A DNA stretch of 64,000 bases, taken from Marthasterias glacialis. Taxonomy: Eukaryota; Echinodermata; Asteroidea; Forcipulatida; Asteriidae. The notes beneath the pieces are model-generated. The model made no database searches. It was not told the DNA's origin and saw nothing but the letters and a program-made list of their open reading frames with translations. The stretch's first letter is position 1. The number at the start of each line of letters is the position of its first letter. Made by a program: the position numbers and the translations under genes. Of this stretch, positions 1 through 10,620 are shown piece after piece. The DNA lies in NCBI GenBank assembly GCA_911728455.2, contig OU452222.1:4564108-4628107 (forward strand), in the 5' to 3' direction.

Positions 1-116
1 TGTGTGTTGCATCAATATCTACCCCCTCTGTGTTTCTGGCCATTTTGTAGCTGCAACTGGCTCCCACAAGTTGGTGTGATATTTTTGTAAGGATGCTTTG
101 CTGACTAATAAATGGA
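1..116 (+). repeat. 3' part of a tRNA-derived SINE (family A)
   Basis: The first 116 bases match, in the opposite orientation, the tail half of the SINE at 58550-58866. Shared stretches include GGCTCCCACAAGTTGGTGTG and AAGGATGCTTTGC. The tRNA-like head would lie left of the window. This is an old, diverged copy just downstream of an L1 cassette on the other strand. No gene is seen here. Confidence 0.75.
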
Positions 117-144
117 ACAGATACAGATTTGTTTATAAATTTAC

Positions 145-244
145 CTCTCGTAGCAGGAAGTGCATTTGATACGCAAAGATGATGTGCCTAGTGTGCAGAC
201 ATCCACTTTGTTGATTGGTGGAACTCATTTCAGCTTCACTAGCT
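145..244 (-). other. Exon-like cassette L1-c
   Basis: Read on the minus strand, a pyrimidine-rich tract ending in gacag is followed by a 100-nt stretch and a gtaaat donor. One frame is open throughout and begins ASEAEMSSTNQQSG. It matches the L3 cassette at 37666-37739 (ASEAEVKSTNQQSG) and more loosely the L2 cassettes (STHQQ). The AG-AG acceptor gives two possible starts two bases apart. A weak stem, CCAC/GTGG, flanks the CAATCAACAAA loop. Function is unknown. Splicing is inferred, not shown. Confidence 0.5.
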
Positions 245-483
245 CTGTCAAAACAAAATTAAGAAATAACTAAATTTTACCTTTTTAAAATGGAATAACA
301 GTCCTTGTTTCAAATGTTGTTGGTTTTTTTTGCAGAAATGATTCAATGATTCAACTCAAATTCAATGATGGATTTTCTTAGGCAAGTGTATTTTCACCCA
401 AAATTGTTTTTTTCTCCCCTCCCTAGTTTCCCCCCTCCCCCAAAGAAGAACCCACATACATGCTGAAATTGAGTTTTATAATA

Positions 484-646
484 AGGGAATAAAAGAGTGG
501 TGACCGAGGTCTTAAACGGCCAATTAAAACCGGCAGGGTTGTGGCCGTGTGAACCAAGCCAAAGGCAATGTCCTTTATCACGCGGTCACGACCCTGCAAG
601 GTTTTAAACGGCCGTTTAAGACCGAGTCAATACTCTTTTATTTCCA
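484..646. repeat. Foldback (inverted-repeat) element
   Basis: Two arms of about 65 bp face each other. The left arm starts AGGGAATAAAAGAGT and the right arm ends ACTCTTTTATTTCC; both contain TTAAACGGCC and GGGT(T/C)GTG motifs. A related piece, AAACCGGTCTTAAACAGTC, lies at about 945-985, so the element may be larger or partly duplicated. There is no coding capacity. It is probably a non-autonomous DNA transposon. Confidence 0.7.
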
Positions 647-1262
647 TTCAAAAATGCCCTTTTTGTTAAAAAGCGTAATAATGTAGACAAATCCGTGAAA
701 CTTTTCTGTTTTTTGAATAAGTTATGTTTCATTTCTTGCCACGTCCTCAGACTTTATTTCGCGAAGGGTCAACGCTCATACGGTTGCGCGTACGTGCGTG
801 CATTTTTAGACTTTAATTGAGTACTGCTATGTATTGATTGCACTACGCGTAAATTAGCACCTGCGTAAGCTAGTGCGCCAACACGCGTATGGCTATAATG
901 AGCGCAGAACGCGCCTTCACAGCTCCAGCTATGTCTTTATCATCCGTTTAAAACCGGTCTTAAACAGTCATGTGACCACCTTTCAACCAATAGGAATGCC
1001 CAAATTGTCCCAAACTGACTGGGGTATTTATGAATAGATTGTATTTGGCTTTACATAACACTCTCCAGACTACCATTTGTGTTTATATTAATCACTCTTG
1101 GAAATCAGGTATCCGATTCCCCCCACCCCAACCATTTCTTTGCCCCTTTTTCTGCCAATAGGTAGAACAATGCCGAGGGAAAGTGATGATAAATTTGAAT
1201 GAAGGATACTAGGATAGATTTATGAAGTAACAACTGTTTTAATGTTCAGGAGTTTCCCTTAC

Positions 1263-1390
1263 CTTTTATAAAGGAGAGAGGAGTTCATTTACCAGACTTC
1301 TTTGTACATTGTCCAGGAAGCTTATCAACAATAGGTCTCAGACATCTACTTGGTTGAAGTGTTAGATCTCTGTGGAGATGACAACCCTTG
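1263..1390 (-). other. Exon-like cassette L1-b (decayed)
   Basis: On the minus strand a tacag acceptor leads into a stretch containing GTCATCTCC and ending AAAAG before gtaaggg. It is clearly homologous to the L3 cassette at 43045-43177 and, more distantly, to the L2 cassettes (shared CATCTCC, GATGTC and GATAAG blocks). One frame gives RCLRPIVDKLPGQCT, against RCLRPAVDKLPGQCT in L3. A stop after VVISTEI breaks the upstream part, so this copy looks like a relic of a coding exon. Confidence 0.5.
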
Positions 1391-1628
1391 CTGTATCATG
1401 CAAACAAAGAACACAATAATGTTTCAGTTAGCTTTAAAATAATCAAACTTTAATGAAACACAAAGGTAGTAAGGGAAATAAAAGCAGGGTTTTTTAATTT
1501 GATGTCTCAACCTTTCCTTAACCAATTATAACCAGAAGATGTGTCTACAGATAAAACTTTCTGGACATGCAAAGGGGAGTATGGTGAACACAAATGCCCA
1601 GGGATGCAAATGCTTTGCATGCAGCACC

Positions 1629-1920
1629 GTAACTAGGGTAAAATCTTAGGGGGCACAAGGGGGTGCACCATTTTTCCAATGGGGGCTATTTTGGCCAAAT
1701 AAAAATGTAGTTTCCGTTTGTATTTTTCATTAACAAGCCTCTTTTCAGTGTTTTCTGATGTGTTAAATAAATCAAAATAGTTTAAAAAACATTGAAGTTA
1801 CTACGTAAATGCTCATAAAATGTAACATTTTATTCTGGTAATTTTTAATCTCAAAGTCCAGATTTAAAATGGTGGGGGGCACAGACTTCAGATGGGGGGC
1901 ATGCCCCCCCCCCTAGTTAC
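1629..1920. repeat. MITE-like element with G-rich/C-rich ends
   Basis: It starts GTAACTAGGG and ends CCCCTAGTTAC, giving a short terminal inverted repeat. A second copy in the same orientation lies at 11489-11811, with the same internal order (GGGGGCACAAGG, TTTTCAGTGTTTTCTGA, ATTTTATTCTGGTAATTTTT). About 300 bp, non-coding. It is a non-autonomous DNA transposon by structure. The superfamily is not clear. Confidence 0.75.
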
Positions 1921-1960
1921 ACCTCTGTTTGCATGGTGTGACTGATAGGAAACTATACAT

Positions 1961-2108
1961 GTAAAATTGCGGGTACATCCATGTAAAAATCTCTTTTGGG
2001 AGGAGTGGTGGCTCTGAAAAGAACTGCTGTGGAGACCACACCGGCTTTTTTCAGAGCCACCACCCCTCCTAAAAGAGATTTTTACATGGTTGTTCCCGCA
2101 ATTTTACT
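1961..2108. repeat. Foldback element carrying histone-type 3' stem-loops
   Basis: Arms 1961-2023 and 2043-2108 are inverted copies around a spacer of about 19 bp. Each arm contains a sequence like the replication-dependent histone mRNA 3' stem-loop, then ACCACC or a close variant, then AAAAGAGA, which resembles the histone downstream element that pairs with U7 snRNA. No histone coding sequence is nearby. The arms read outward from the centre. Confidence 0.75.
2043..2058 (+). other. Histone mRNA 3' stem-loop-like sequence
   Basis: GGCTTTTTTCAGAGCC forms a six-pair stem (one G-U) with a TTTC loop, as in the known histone stem-loop. It is followed by ACCACC and, 12 bases after the stem, AAAAGAGA (2071-2078). 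The mirror copy on the minus strand, 2010-2025, reads AGTTCTTTTCAGAGCC and is followed by AAAAGAGA at 1990-1997. Family knowledge: SLBP binds the stem and U7 snRNP the downstream element. Whether either functions here is unknown. Confidence 0.55.
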
Positions 2109-2149
2109 AGTTTACTAGTTATAGTATCCTGCACAGGGATGCCTTCAGC

Positions 2150-2440
2150 AGATGTGTAAGCACGCCCAGATATTGTGTAGCATGCACAGTGCATGCACTC
2201 ACTGTGTTATGCTTCGTTTGCCCCGTAAGAAAGAGAACAAAGGGTACTGGAATTCACGCTTGAAATCTCCCCCTTTTCCAGGGTTATTGTGTAATCCCCA
2301 ATTCCAGACCGTCTTTTTATTGGACAAGCAAGGATTGCGAGGGATACGACAGGCTGCCACCATTGTTATCAGCATGGGAGGCAAGTCCAAGATACCAGCA
2401 TGCCATGGCCGATTATCAGCCGTGGCTTATGGTGCATTTT
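2150..2440 (+). repeat. Interspersed repeat family B (5' part)
   Basis: It contains GTAGCATGCACAG, ACAAAGGGTACTGGAATTCA, a GTGTAATCCC(T/C)GATTCCAGACC-like block and GGCTGCCACCATTGTT. The same order occurs at 57100-57350, and the second half of the block in copies at 9930-10620 (minus), 12450-13070, 39480-40030 and 41180-41740. A 141-aa reading frame across it is not conserved between copies. Confidence 0.7.
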
Positions 2441-2642
2441 ATGAGAACATTCGTTGTCTTTACTTACTTGTCATGGTGTTTATTTGTAAAAAATTCTATT
2501 CACACACAAACAAAATTATTCAGGAAATTCTTAATTCCGCGGGTGAGCATGTCAAAAGTTTGGTATTTAAAAAATAAGTGGTTAACTCCGAAAAAAAAAC
2601 CTCTTTAACAAACTAGGCAGTTTGGCTAGCATGTGGCCCAAC

Positions 2643-3108
2643 AGACCGATCCATTAAGCCTCGCCTACTAACGTATTGACCAATCCACAGCCTTGACAAC
2701 GCCACTGAAAGTCCGACAAATGTTCGACACGTTAAAAATCTCATTAGCAAAGTAAACAAACCGCTGCCATTGTTCTGACACACAACATCACACACAACTG
2801 TACTTACTTTTGTTTTGTTTTAATTTTTCGTATTTCTGTTGGTGCAAATCCCATAGAAGTGGTCCCTGTACAGTTGTGTAAAAGTTGCTTAACAGTGTTC
2901 CTGTTTGAATTGTTCTTTGGGACTCAAGGCACTGCTTAAAAGGCCAAGAAACTAAATCCATACCGTTCACGAAAACCATGTACGGTGTGTATCTGATACG
3001 TGTCTGTGTGTTTGCAACCGAACCACCGCTGCGATCGTGGCAAGAAAGTCACACCATGTGATGTTGCTAGGCAGTTGCTAAGATAGGCGGGGCTTAATGG
3101 ATCGGTCT
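2643..3108. mobile_element. TIR element, about 470 bp, with a paralogous empty site
   Basis: It starts AGACCGATCCATTAAGCC and ends with the near-exact inverse, GGCTTAATGGATCGGTCT. The flanks on both sides line up with an uninterrupted stretch at 11377-11460, where GGCTAGCATG and CTTCTCCTRTGTC are joined. That stretch is therefore an empty-site paralogue. The element encodes nothing recognisable. Its ends resemble those of the element at 19976-20774 (AGACCGATTGCGCGAC). Confidence 0.8.
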
Positions 3109-3370
3109 ATTCCTCCAATATGCTCTTCTCCTATGTCACAGCACACCAAGTTGATTGGACTTGGGCATTCTTGGAATGCCTGATCCTTTGATAAGCACTA
3201 GTCGTTTGGGCCTCATGAGGGCCCAATTCTTTCATTTGGCAATAGGATTTCGATGGATTTGGGACTGTAAGGGTTAAACACGTTTTATATTTTTCTCAAA
3301 GCCTAGTTTCATCAAACTGTCCGAAATCTCTTGATCATGCATCTCAAACTAATGGTTGTTCATATTTTAC

Positions 3371-3483
3371 CTGTTGATGGAGACAACATCGTTGAATCTT
3401 GATGCTGGGCTGCATGCACATCATTCATCTACTTTTGGAGGGTTAGACTTCATCTGTCATCAATGGCACTGTCTGCAGCTAGC
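3371..3483 (-). other. Exon-like cassette L1-a (decayed)
   Basis: On the minus strand, TTTGTATTTAG precedes GCTAGC and CATCAACAG precedes gtaaaat. The sequence is homologous to the L3 cassettes at 38984-39090, 40097-40205 and 41804-41911. All three frames contain stops. The CAGCATCAAGATTCAA core remains, but the arms pair only weakly here. It is the first recognisable cassette downstream of the L1 first exon at 7815-7985. Confidence 0.5.
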
Positions 3484-3848
3484 CTAAATACAAACAAACA
3501 TATAAACAATATTCTGTGAAAGGGGTGTGTTGTTGTTTTCCTTCAATTGCAGCAACAATTTGATGTTTTGGCCATACTGAGGTACCCTACAGCAGGCCTC
3601 GATCTTAAAAAAAACGGGGGCAGGCCTTTGCTGGCCAAGTTGGTAGTGACGGTGCAATGTTTCTGAAGGGCATGCTGGCCAACTCGGTGGCCTCGGTTAA
3701 GATCAAGGCCTGCTACAGGTAATCTCAACACAAGTACACTTGCTTTACATCTTGTGGTTTTAAATAATATGGCAAAACCAATGGCATAGCAAAGGGGGGA
3801 ACAAATATATGTGCCCCCTTTGCCCCTCCCCCTGCAAAAAATATGCTA

Positions 3849-4242
3849 GCTATGCCATAGCCTTTCGTCAAGGACTTCGTGGCTTAGACATCTGTGTAGC
3901 CGCGAAGCCACTGCAGCGAAGACCAAGTCAGCGCGCACGAGTGGCGAAGCCACGAGGGCCTTTTCCAACTTTATTTCTTTATTTCTCGTTTTTTGCTACC
4001 CTAACACGGTAGCAAAATTTCCAGCCAATCAAAAGCGATGAGATCAGCTTGCATTAACCTCATCCGCGTTGTTATTGGCTAACCTTTCAGCGCTGTTCCG
4101 CTTGAAACCTCATGAATAATTCAACATCAAAAACTGCAAAAATCAAGTTGGAAAAGGCCCTCGTGGCTTCGCCACTCGATCGTCCTTGCGGCTACATAGC
4201 TGTCTAAGCCACGAAGTCCTTGACGAAAGGCTAGCTATGCCA
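3849..4242. mobile_element. Foldback MULE-like element with 9-bp target duplication
   Basis: The element body (3858-4233) begins TAGCCTTTCGTCAAGGACTT and ends with its inverse. A second inverted block, TGGCGAAGCCACGAGGGCC, lies at about 3943-3961 with its inverse near 4158-4176. The 9-bp word GCTATGCCA flanks both ends exactly (3849-3857 and 4234-4242). Long inverted arms and a 9-bp duplication are typical of Mutator-like foldbacks. A 67-aa frame in the left arm is a by-product. Confidence 0.8.
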
Positions 4243-4921
4243 CTGCTCAAAACACTTGGTTACATCTTGTGGTTTTAAACAATAAGCACAACAAAAGAGA
4301 TGGCCCAGGAGAGAAATAGCCAAACCTTTATTTCTCTCCTGGCCACTGGGGTTGAATTGTTGTGTTGAGTTGGGATTCGGTGACAGTTCTAACCATTTTT
4401 TTGTTGAAACTCGGTGCAGGATTTCCATAAGTTCCATGACTTTTCCACAATACATGTTCATGTTTAAGTTGTTGAAGTAATGACTACACTTCACGAGGAG
4501 TACTTGTGGGTCACTTACGCTGCAACGTGAATCTTGTCAATACCTAATACTTAGTAGCGATTTTCAACAGCAATTTTTGACTTTTTACAGGGGTTGAAGG
4601 AAAGTATGACTTTGTTGACATTTTTTTTCAAGTGGCCTTTGTATGGGCCATAACCTCATAATATATTGCCAATCCACTTTAGATCCTTGACCCTAGCAAG
4701 TTTCAGACCAGAATTTGTGTTAAAATGTGGCTTTTTGGAAAATATCAAATTTCTTTTTATGTACATTTTTTATGCACAAGTCCATGTAATTTCAATTCGC
4801 ATCACGAACTAGTCTGTTCCCCATTAAATCGTTGCAGTTGATTACTTCATTGTTTCATAGATGTAGAGGGAACCCAACAAAGTGTGGTTGTTGAACCTAA
4901 ATTTCAAAACTGGTGTTCGAT

Positions 4922-5270
4922 TCCAGCTCAATATTGATCAAGTGACTGTAAATAATTTCTTTCTTTGCACAAATCAAGATATGGTTTGTAATAAAACCAA
5001 CCTGTGAGAATGTCAGTTAATTTTTTGTTTCATTTGCGAGAAAACAGTAAAAATGCATGTACGCATTCCTATAGGCAGAGCTTTTGTCTCACTGAGACGA
5101 AAACTAACTTTGGATCTTATTTCATTTATTATTTTAAAAAAATAACACTTCAGGCAGAAGTATTTCAAGGAAAGTTTTCTACCATCAATACTTTAAACCA
5201 TAAGGTATATTTTATGTAAATCTCTGAACATTTATGTTTTTCCTCTTACCAATGTTGAGCTGGGGCTTTA
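4922..5270. repeat. MITE family C, copy 1
   Basis: The right end reads CTTACCAATGTTGAGCTGGGGCTTTA and the left end is a degenerate inverse (CAGCTCAATATTGAT). It is the inverse of the 56032-56362 copy, sharing the TCTGAACATTTATG-type, GGAAAGTTTTCTACCAT and TTTCATTTGCGAGAAAACAG-like blocks. The 40334-40695 copy is more distant. About 350 bp, non-coding. The stretch 4250-4920 before it shows nothing recognisable. Confidence 0.65.
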
Positions 5271-5308
5271 AAATGGATAGGCCCCCTATGCATAATATGG
5301 GGCTATAT

Positions 5309-5817
5309 TAGACCCAGTAACTAGGGCGCTGTACTCCTTTTAAACAAAATTGACATTATTGGTCGTACCAGCACCACAGTAACTTATGACGAAGCGGATT
5401 TGAAACCCATCTGTGATACCCTGTTCAAAAAGTTGCCAAAATTACAACAAAGACTCAACTGAATTGCTGGAAAATCGCCTACAGGCTTCTCAAGGTATCA
5501 AAAATAAAAATGAAATGCATTTAATTGTACTCATGATCATTTTCTGTCCTCCACATCAATGATTTTTCAGGCCCACTAAAAGTGCAGTTGTTACGATCTG
5601 CATTTTACTACTGCGTGACATCAACTACTGTTTCCTAATAATGCCCTGACTTGCATATTGTTTTGCGCAGTCAACGCATGACTTAGGTATCACAGATGCA
5701 TTTTAAATCCGCTTTATCATAAGCCGTCAAAGCAAACACACATATCCCTTACTTGGGTGCTAGTACGAGCGATAATGTCCAAAAACAAATTTAAACGGAG
5801 TAAAGCTCCACAGTACT
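5309..5817. mobile_element. Foldback family F, copy 1 (diverged)
   Basis: The left end TAGACCCAGTAACTAGGGCGC and inner blocks (AAAATCGCCTACAGGCTTCTC, ATTGTACTCATGATCATTTT) match the left arm of the element at 6559-7503. The right end near 5750-5817 is a degenerate inverse of the same terminus. Much of the right arm is lost. It is a non-autonomous DNA element, older than its neighbour at 6559-7503. Confidence 0.65.
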
Positions 5818-6555
5818 TAGCCCCATACATTGTGCCAATACGCTGGACTCCCTCCGCTTCTTGGCCCAACGAACCCTGTCCTCTAAAACCAGACATCAAC
5901 TTTCAAATCGAGACTTACTTTTTTTGGCAAATTTATCCCTCAATGATCAGTTGGTCGTTGCTGTCAGACATGTCAGACTCACAGGCAGAGTCTGGAGAAG
6001 ATTTCCGCACGATCTCCTAGGCTTTTGCTGGAATTTTATGTCAAATCTCCGTGTATAAGCCCATGTCAACGACGGCGGAGGAGCCATGATGGTTGCTGTT
6101 CAGCGCGGGTCGTATTCCTGCACTAGTCTTTATTCCAGCAGTTTTCTTGCGGCATTTACATTGTCTGTTAGCGTTCGGCTACGGACGACGGCACGACAAA
6201 CGAATACATACACATAGTGACACGAAAAAGACTAGTGCAGGAATACAACCCGCGCGCTGAACAGTAACCATCATGGCTCCTCCGTCGTTGTTGACATGGG
6301 CTTATATCACCGAGATTTGACATAAAATTCCAGCAAAAACCTAGGATTTATCGCACGGGGGATCGTGCGGAAATCTTCTCCAGACTCTGCCTGTGAGTCT
6401 GACATGTCTGACAGCAACGGACGACCGATCATTGAGGGATAAATTTGCCAAAAAAAGTAAGTCTCGATTTGAAAGTTGATGTCTGGTTTTAGAGGCAAGG
6501 TTCGTTGAGCCAAGAAGCAGAGGGAGTCCAGCGTATTGGCACAATGTATAGCCTA
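5817..6555. mobile_element. Foldback family G
   Basis: The left arm runs from CCCCATACATTGTGCCAATA to TCCTGCACTAGTC near 6125. The right arm repeats this inversely from about 6225 to ACAATGTAT at 6550. Arms are about 310 bp and highly similar, separated by about 100 bp. They contain CATGTCAGACTCACAGGCAG and a matched stretch on the other side. Short frames on both strands come from the arms and are not genes. A single right arm recurs at 44298-44520. Confidence 0.8.
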
Positions 6556-6558
6556 TAC

Positions 6559-7503
6559 TAGACCCAGTAACTGGGGCGCTGTACTCCTTTTTTGAGATTT
6601 TTGACATTATCTGTCGTACTAGCGCCCCAGTCCGTGGTATATTTGGAAAGTGCTCCGATTCGGAGTCCGAAGTGGTTTTTTTCTGAATCAGTTACAAAAT
6701 TGTCAAAATTGCAACAAGGACTCGACAGAATTGCTTGAAAATCGCCTACTGGCTTCTCCAAGTATCTACGGTGAAATAAAATGCAGTTAATTGTACTCAC
6801 GATCATTTTTGGTCCTCCAAATCGATGATTTTTAGCCCACTATCACGCATATATCAAATTTGCCGTTAGAATCGCCATTTTGAATGTGATACTCAACGAC
6901 CGTTTCCTTATGTGTATAAACGCTGCGAGGATTGCGTGTTCGCTGAGGCCCTGACTTTCATATTGTTTTCCGCGCAGTCAACACAGGATACCAGGCTGTG
7001 TGTAGCGCCATATTCACTGATGCCCTGACATTCATATTGATTTGCGCAGTCAATGCAGGATACCAGCTGTGTAGCCTGGTATCCTGCGTTGACAGCGCGG
7101 AAAACAATATGAAAGTTAGGGCCTCAGCGAACACGCAATCTTTCCTTGCATCGTTTATACACATAAGGAAACGGTCGTTGAGTATCACGTTCAAAATGGC
7201 GATTCTAACGGCAAATTTGATATATGTGTGATAGTGGGCTAAAAATCATCGATTTGGAGGACCAAAAATGATCGTGAGTACAATTAACTGCATTTTATTT
7301 CACCGTAGATACTTGAAGAAGCCAGTAGGCGATTTTCAAGCAATTCTGTCGAGTCTTTGTCGCAATTTTGACAATTTTGTAACTGATTCAGAAAAAAACC
7401 GCTTCGGAGCACTTTCCAAATATACCACGGACTGGGGCGCTAGTACGACAGATAATGTCAAAAATCTCAAAAAAGGAGTACAGCGCCCCAGTTACTGGGT
7501 CTA
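6559..7503. mobile_element. Foldback family F, copy 2 (long inverted repeat)
   Basis: It runs from TAGACCCAGTAACTGGGGCG to the exact inverse CGCCCCAGTTACTGGGTCTA, with two arms of about 430 bp around a short centre near 7032. The arms are so alike that both strands give almost the same 80-residue frame starting MIVSTINCILFHRRYL. This symmetry marks a foldback, not a gene. It sits head to tail beside families F and G copies. Confidence 0.85.
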
Positions 7504-7814
7504 AGCCTATGTGCCACTACTATAGGGCTAGGACTATGTCATGATTGAAGAGTCATGTTATATATAGGGACATGATTTGGTTATCCATGCCCATCAGTCA
7601 ATCGGCTTTTTAAAACATACTTATTACTTGTTGAAGTCTGAGGTTTCCTTTGGGTTCTGTATGGAGAGAAATTTCGGTTAAATAAAGAATGGTAGACCGA
7701 TGTGGAGTAATGGACAAGCTTGTGCGAAATTTCCCCCTACGTTTCTTTAAGTTCTTTCCGTGAAAATCCTTCATAAAAATAGTTATTATCACAATCGATG
7801 ATTATTTTACTCAC

Positions 7815-7985
7815 CATACCGATTTTGTGGTGGTTGTTTCCACGGACCTGGGTAAAAAATCTTGAATTTGATGGAGAGCAAGGTACAGAGACCTGTTGAC
7901 GCAGTCCATTTTGTCTTTAAACATGGCGCGGCATGGTTTACCGGTTGGGTCACGTGATCAGCAAGGCCCGGGCTTCAGAAACTAA
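7815..7985 (-). other. First exon and promoter region of locus L1 (proposed)
   Basis: On the minus strand about 170 bp is homologous to 44859-45060: shared GATCA(C/T)GTGACC, TTTAAAGAC(A/G)AAATGG, AAATTCAAG and ACCACAAAA blocks. It ends ATG directly at a gtgagtaaaa donor, and homology continues into the intron (TGAAAATCCTTCA). A CACGTG E-box lies at 7951-7956. A start codon at the very end of exon 1, phase 0, is one reading. The transcription start is not known. Downstream cassettes at 3371, 1263 and 145 follow on the same strand. Confidence 0.5.
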
Positions 7986-7999
7986 TTTGCCTAACAAAA

Positions 8000-9080
8000 C
8001 AAATGCGTTTCATTGGACAAATTAATCATCATGTTTTAGTCTGGCAATATTGTTTCAAAAGAAATGAAGCAAGGTTTATTTTATGCTAACTTGTTCTTTG
8101 TCTGAAATACCTCTATCCATCACAGTCACTATTGCTACTCGATTAAGCTGTTTTGAGATCCTAAAGTCTCACTTTTGCTGAATAATTTTTTTTTTTTATC
8201 ATGAACATTTTTGGATGTAGCAAATCTAAACTCAGCCACTAAACTGGTAGAACCCTAAATTTATGAGAAAATTAAATAATAAAAAGTTGTAAAAAAATTA
8301 TACAAAATTTAAATTGTTTAGAAAGTTCTTGAACTTGTGTAGGCCCCTAATGAAAAGATTTGTCATATTTCTATTTGTTATTTTTTTTTTTAGAAATGAA
8401 CCAAGAATTTCAGTTTATTATGTCTTCCTTTATTTTGAATACTCTGAGATCTAAGACTCTTAAAGTATTGTTTACTTAAAATAAATTACAGAATTTCTTC
8501 AGTTTTTTCAAAAATAAAGCTTCAGTGTAAATTAATAACATTTCGTGTTGAATGATCCCAAGAGGGCGCCACACTAAGACGAACCAGTCTCTTTAAACCT
8601 GCGCACGCACGTTGGCTTTTCAACGAGGCGAGAGCATGCGACAAAAAGTGGGCAAGGTAAATTATCATTTTTTCTTCATTTGCCACAACTGTTCCTTCAT
8701 TGGAATGCATAATAACGTATCTTTAGGTGGTTCTTGTTTAAAAGTCAAAGCTGATATTCTTGCACGCTATAGCTTCTGACAGTATCAACAAATTTTATGA
8801 GTTAAATGTTTCTCGAAAATATTTCGAAAATGGCGGAATTACCCACCTTTATAGATATAGAATACACTATCTTACAGAAGTTGTCTGTTTTCGAATTTCA
8901 GTACTTGTCATACATTTGTAATGTTTGTATTAAATTGGTCGTAGCCCATAAATAGTACCATTCCAGCACAAGTAAGCCAGAGGAAAAGTTTCCATATCCG
9001 ACTGCCACTTTCTGAGGGATTTTTCAGAATTTTGTTATGGATGTTGGGCTTTATTTCCCTTTTTAATATTCCTCCCAAGC
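8000..9080. other. Unassigned, AT-rich
   Basis: No gene or known repeat is recognised. At about 8560-8650 a GC-richer stretch ends AAGTGGGCAAG at gtaaat on the plus strand and could be a divergent first exon facing L1. It shares only AGAGGGCG with the L3 first exon, so this is weak. Confidence 0.3.
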
Positions 9081-9830
9081 AATTGGTACAGCTAAAACGC
9101 TAAAAATTATTGACTCGTAACTTAAAAACGGCAATTCAAGTGGACATTTCATTTCGCGGCAGAACTTTTGCGCATTCGTGCCCAAAGGAATTAAAATTGC
9201 ATTTAGCCTGTAGCGTTGTCAAGCCCAACGTAGACATGAAAATGGCTTATTTTTCATGATTTCGACTTTTCATTGTTATCATTTAAAGTGCCTGTTCCTC
9301 TCTGTATACAATCTGTCAATCTTTCTGGACAGGTAAGGATACAATTTGACCTAAATTAAGGGAGACAAAGTGGCAGCCTGTACGGCATTTTTGTCATGGC
9401 CTTAATTGCTCCTATTTTATTATTTTACTGGTACTTGTTTTTACTCAGTTTTGGGCGTGTTGCGATTGTAACAAAATGTAATGCATTTGCACGTGCAAAC
9501 TGTGTGGAAGGGAGCGTGTACCATACATTATGGCATAAATGCACTACGCATATAAAACGCTAATTCCCGGCCTTTATAAAGGAAAATTCAAATGGACGTT
9601 TCATCATCTGGCCAAAACCCTTGTGTATTCTTGTCCACTGGTACTAAAATGGGGCTTGACGAGTATAGCATTGTGAAGAGCACCTTAGACCTGAAAATGG
9701 CTTATTTTTTATGATTTTGACACTTTGGAAATGCCTGTTCCTCTCTGTATACATTCTGTCAACCTTTCTGGACTAAGGATATAATTTGACCTAAATAAAA
9801 TTGCAGGTGGAAATGCTATTTTTGCCACGA
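9080..9830 (+). repeat. Diverged tandem duplication
   Basis: About 9100-9380 and about 9560-9820 are two copies of one segment. Both contain AAAATGGCTTATTTTT(C/T)ATGAT, GCCTGTTCCTCTCTGTATAC and GGATA(C/T)AATTTGACCTAAAT in the same order. The copies differ by many substitutions and small gaps, so the duplication is old. No coding frame spans either copy. Confidence 0.65.
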
Positions 9831-9929
9831 TTCCCGCCCCCCCTCATACATTATGTGCGCCTCTGGAGACAATTTTTCCTTCCTTCCTATTTGTCTTCTT
9901 AAAGTTAAGAAAATCCTAATAAAACGGCA

Positions 9930-10620
9930 GGCCCCTGTGGAGGGCACAATTTTGACCTGAGACCGAGAGACCCCCTCTTGGGTTCACCGGGATAGCCTTT
10001 AGTGCCCCTATTGGGTGTGCCACTCCCTTTTGGTTTCTTGCATTTGATGCCCCAAAAGCTTGAACCAGTTTCCACTGGGAGTCTTCAAATTTTTTCCCCG
10101 TCCAGCCTGATGGGATTATTTTCTTAGAATTGCCAGAATCATTTTTCTTTGAGAGAACTGCTGGCACAAAGAAACCTCGACTTGACAATGCCAAGAGAAC
10201 AAAGATTCTCTTTATTGCTTCATGGTTTTTGTTTTCGCTACCGAGAAAATGTCAAATTCATGCACCGTGAACTGCAAAACTTTGGCCCTGAGCTATGGCA
10301 GAGGATTGGTACTAAACCTGGAACCATATCAGGATCCCCCGTTTACTCTGACTTACCTCCAGTGAGCCAAAATACAATAAAATAAACACTGGTGGAAGCT
10401 TCTTGGATGTCTCGTAATCCTCTTCTTGGAACAAAAGGACAAAGGTCTGGAATCGGGGATTACACAAAGTACCACCTCACAATAGCCAAAAATCGGTGAA
10501 ATATTAAAGACCGTATTTTCTCTTTGTGTGGGTGAAACAAAGTGTTAGACAGCTTGTGCGTGCTCTGTGCACTCTCAGCAGTGGAATGTCCGGGTGACCT
10601 TTGTTCCGGTATTTCAATTT
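9930..10620 (-). repeat. Interspersed repeat family B, inverted copy
   Basis: Read on the minus strand it shows the family order: CATTCCACTGCTGAG, TGTTTCACCCACACAAAG, GATTCCAGACCTTTGTCC, CCAAGAAGAGGATTACGAGA, then TCAAGTCGAGGTTTCTTTGTG. The small frames across it (92 aa minus, 78 aa plus) are not kept in other copies. The 750 bp to its right (10620-11376) hold no recognised gene. Confidence 0.75.

Noticed and set aside
2152..2577. 141-aa frame as a gene
   Set aside because: It covers a family B repeat. The equivalent frame is broken in the copies at 57100 and 12450.
6307..7504. Matching 65-88 aa frames on both strands
   Set aside because: They come from the two arms of foldback elements. 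The same protein on both strands is a sign of an inverted repeat, not of two genes.
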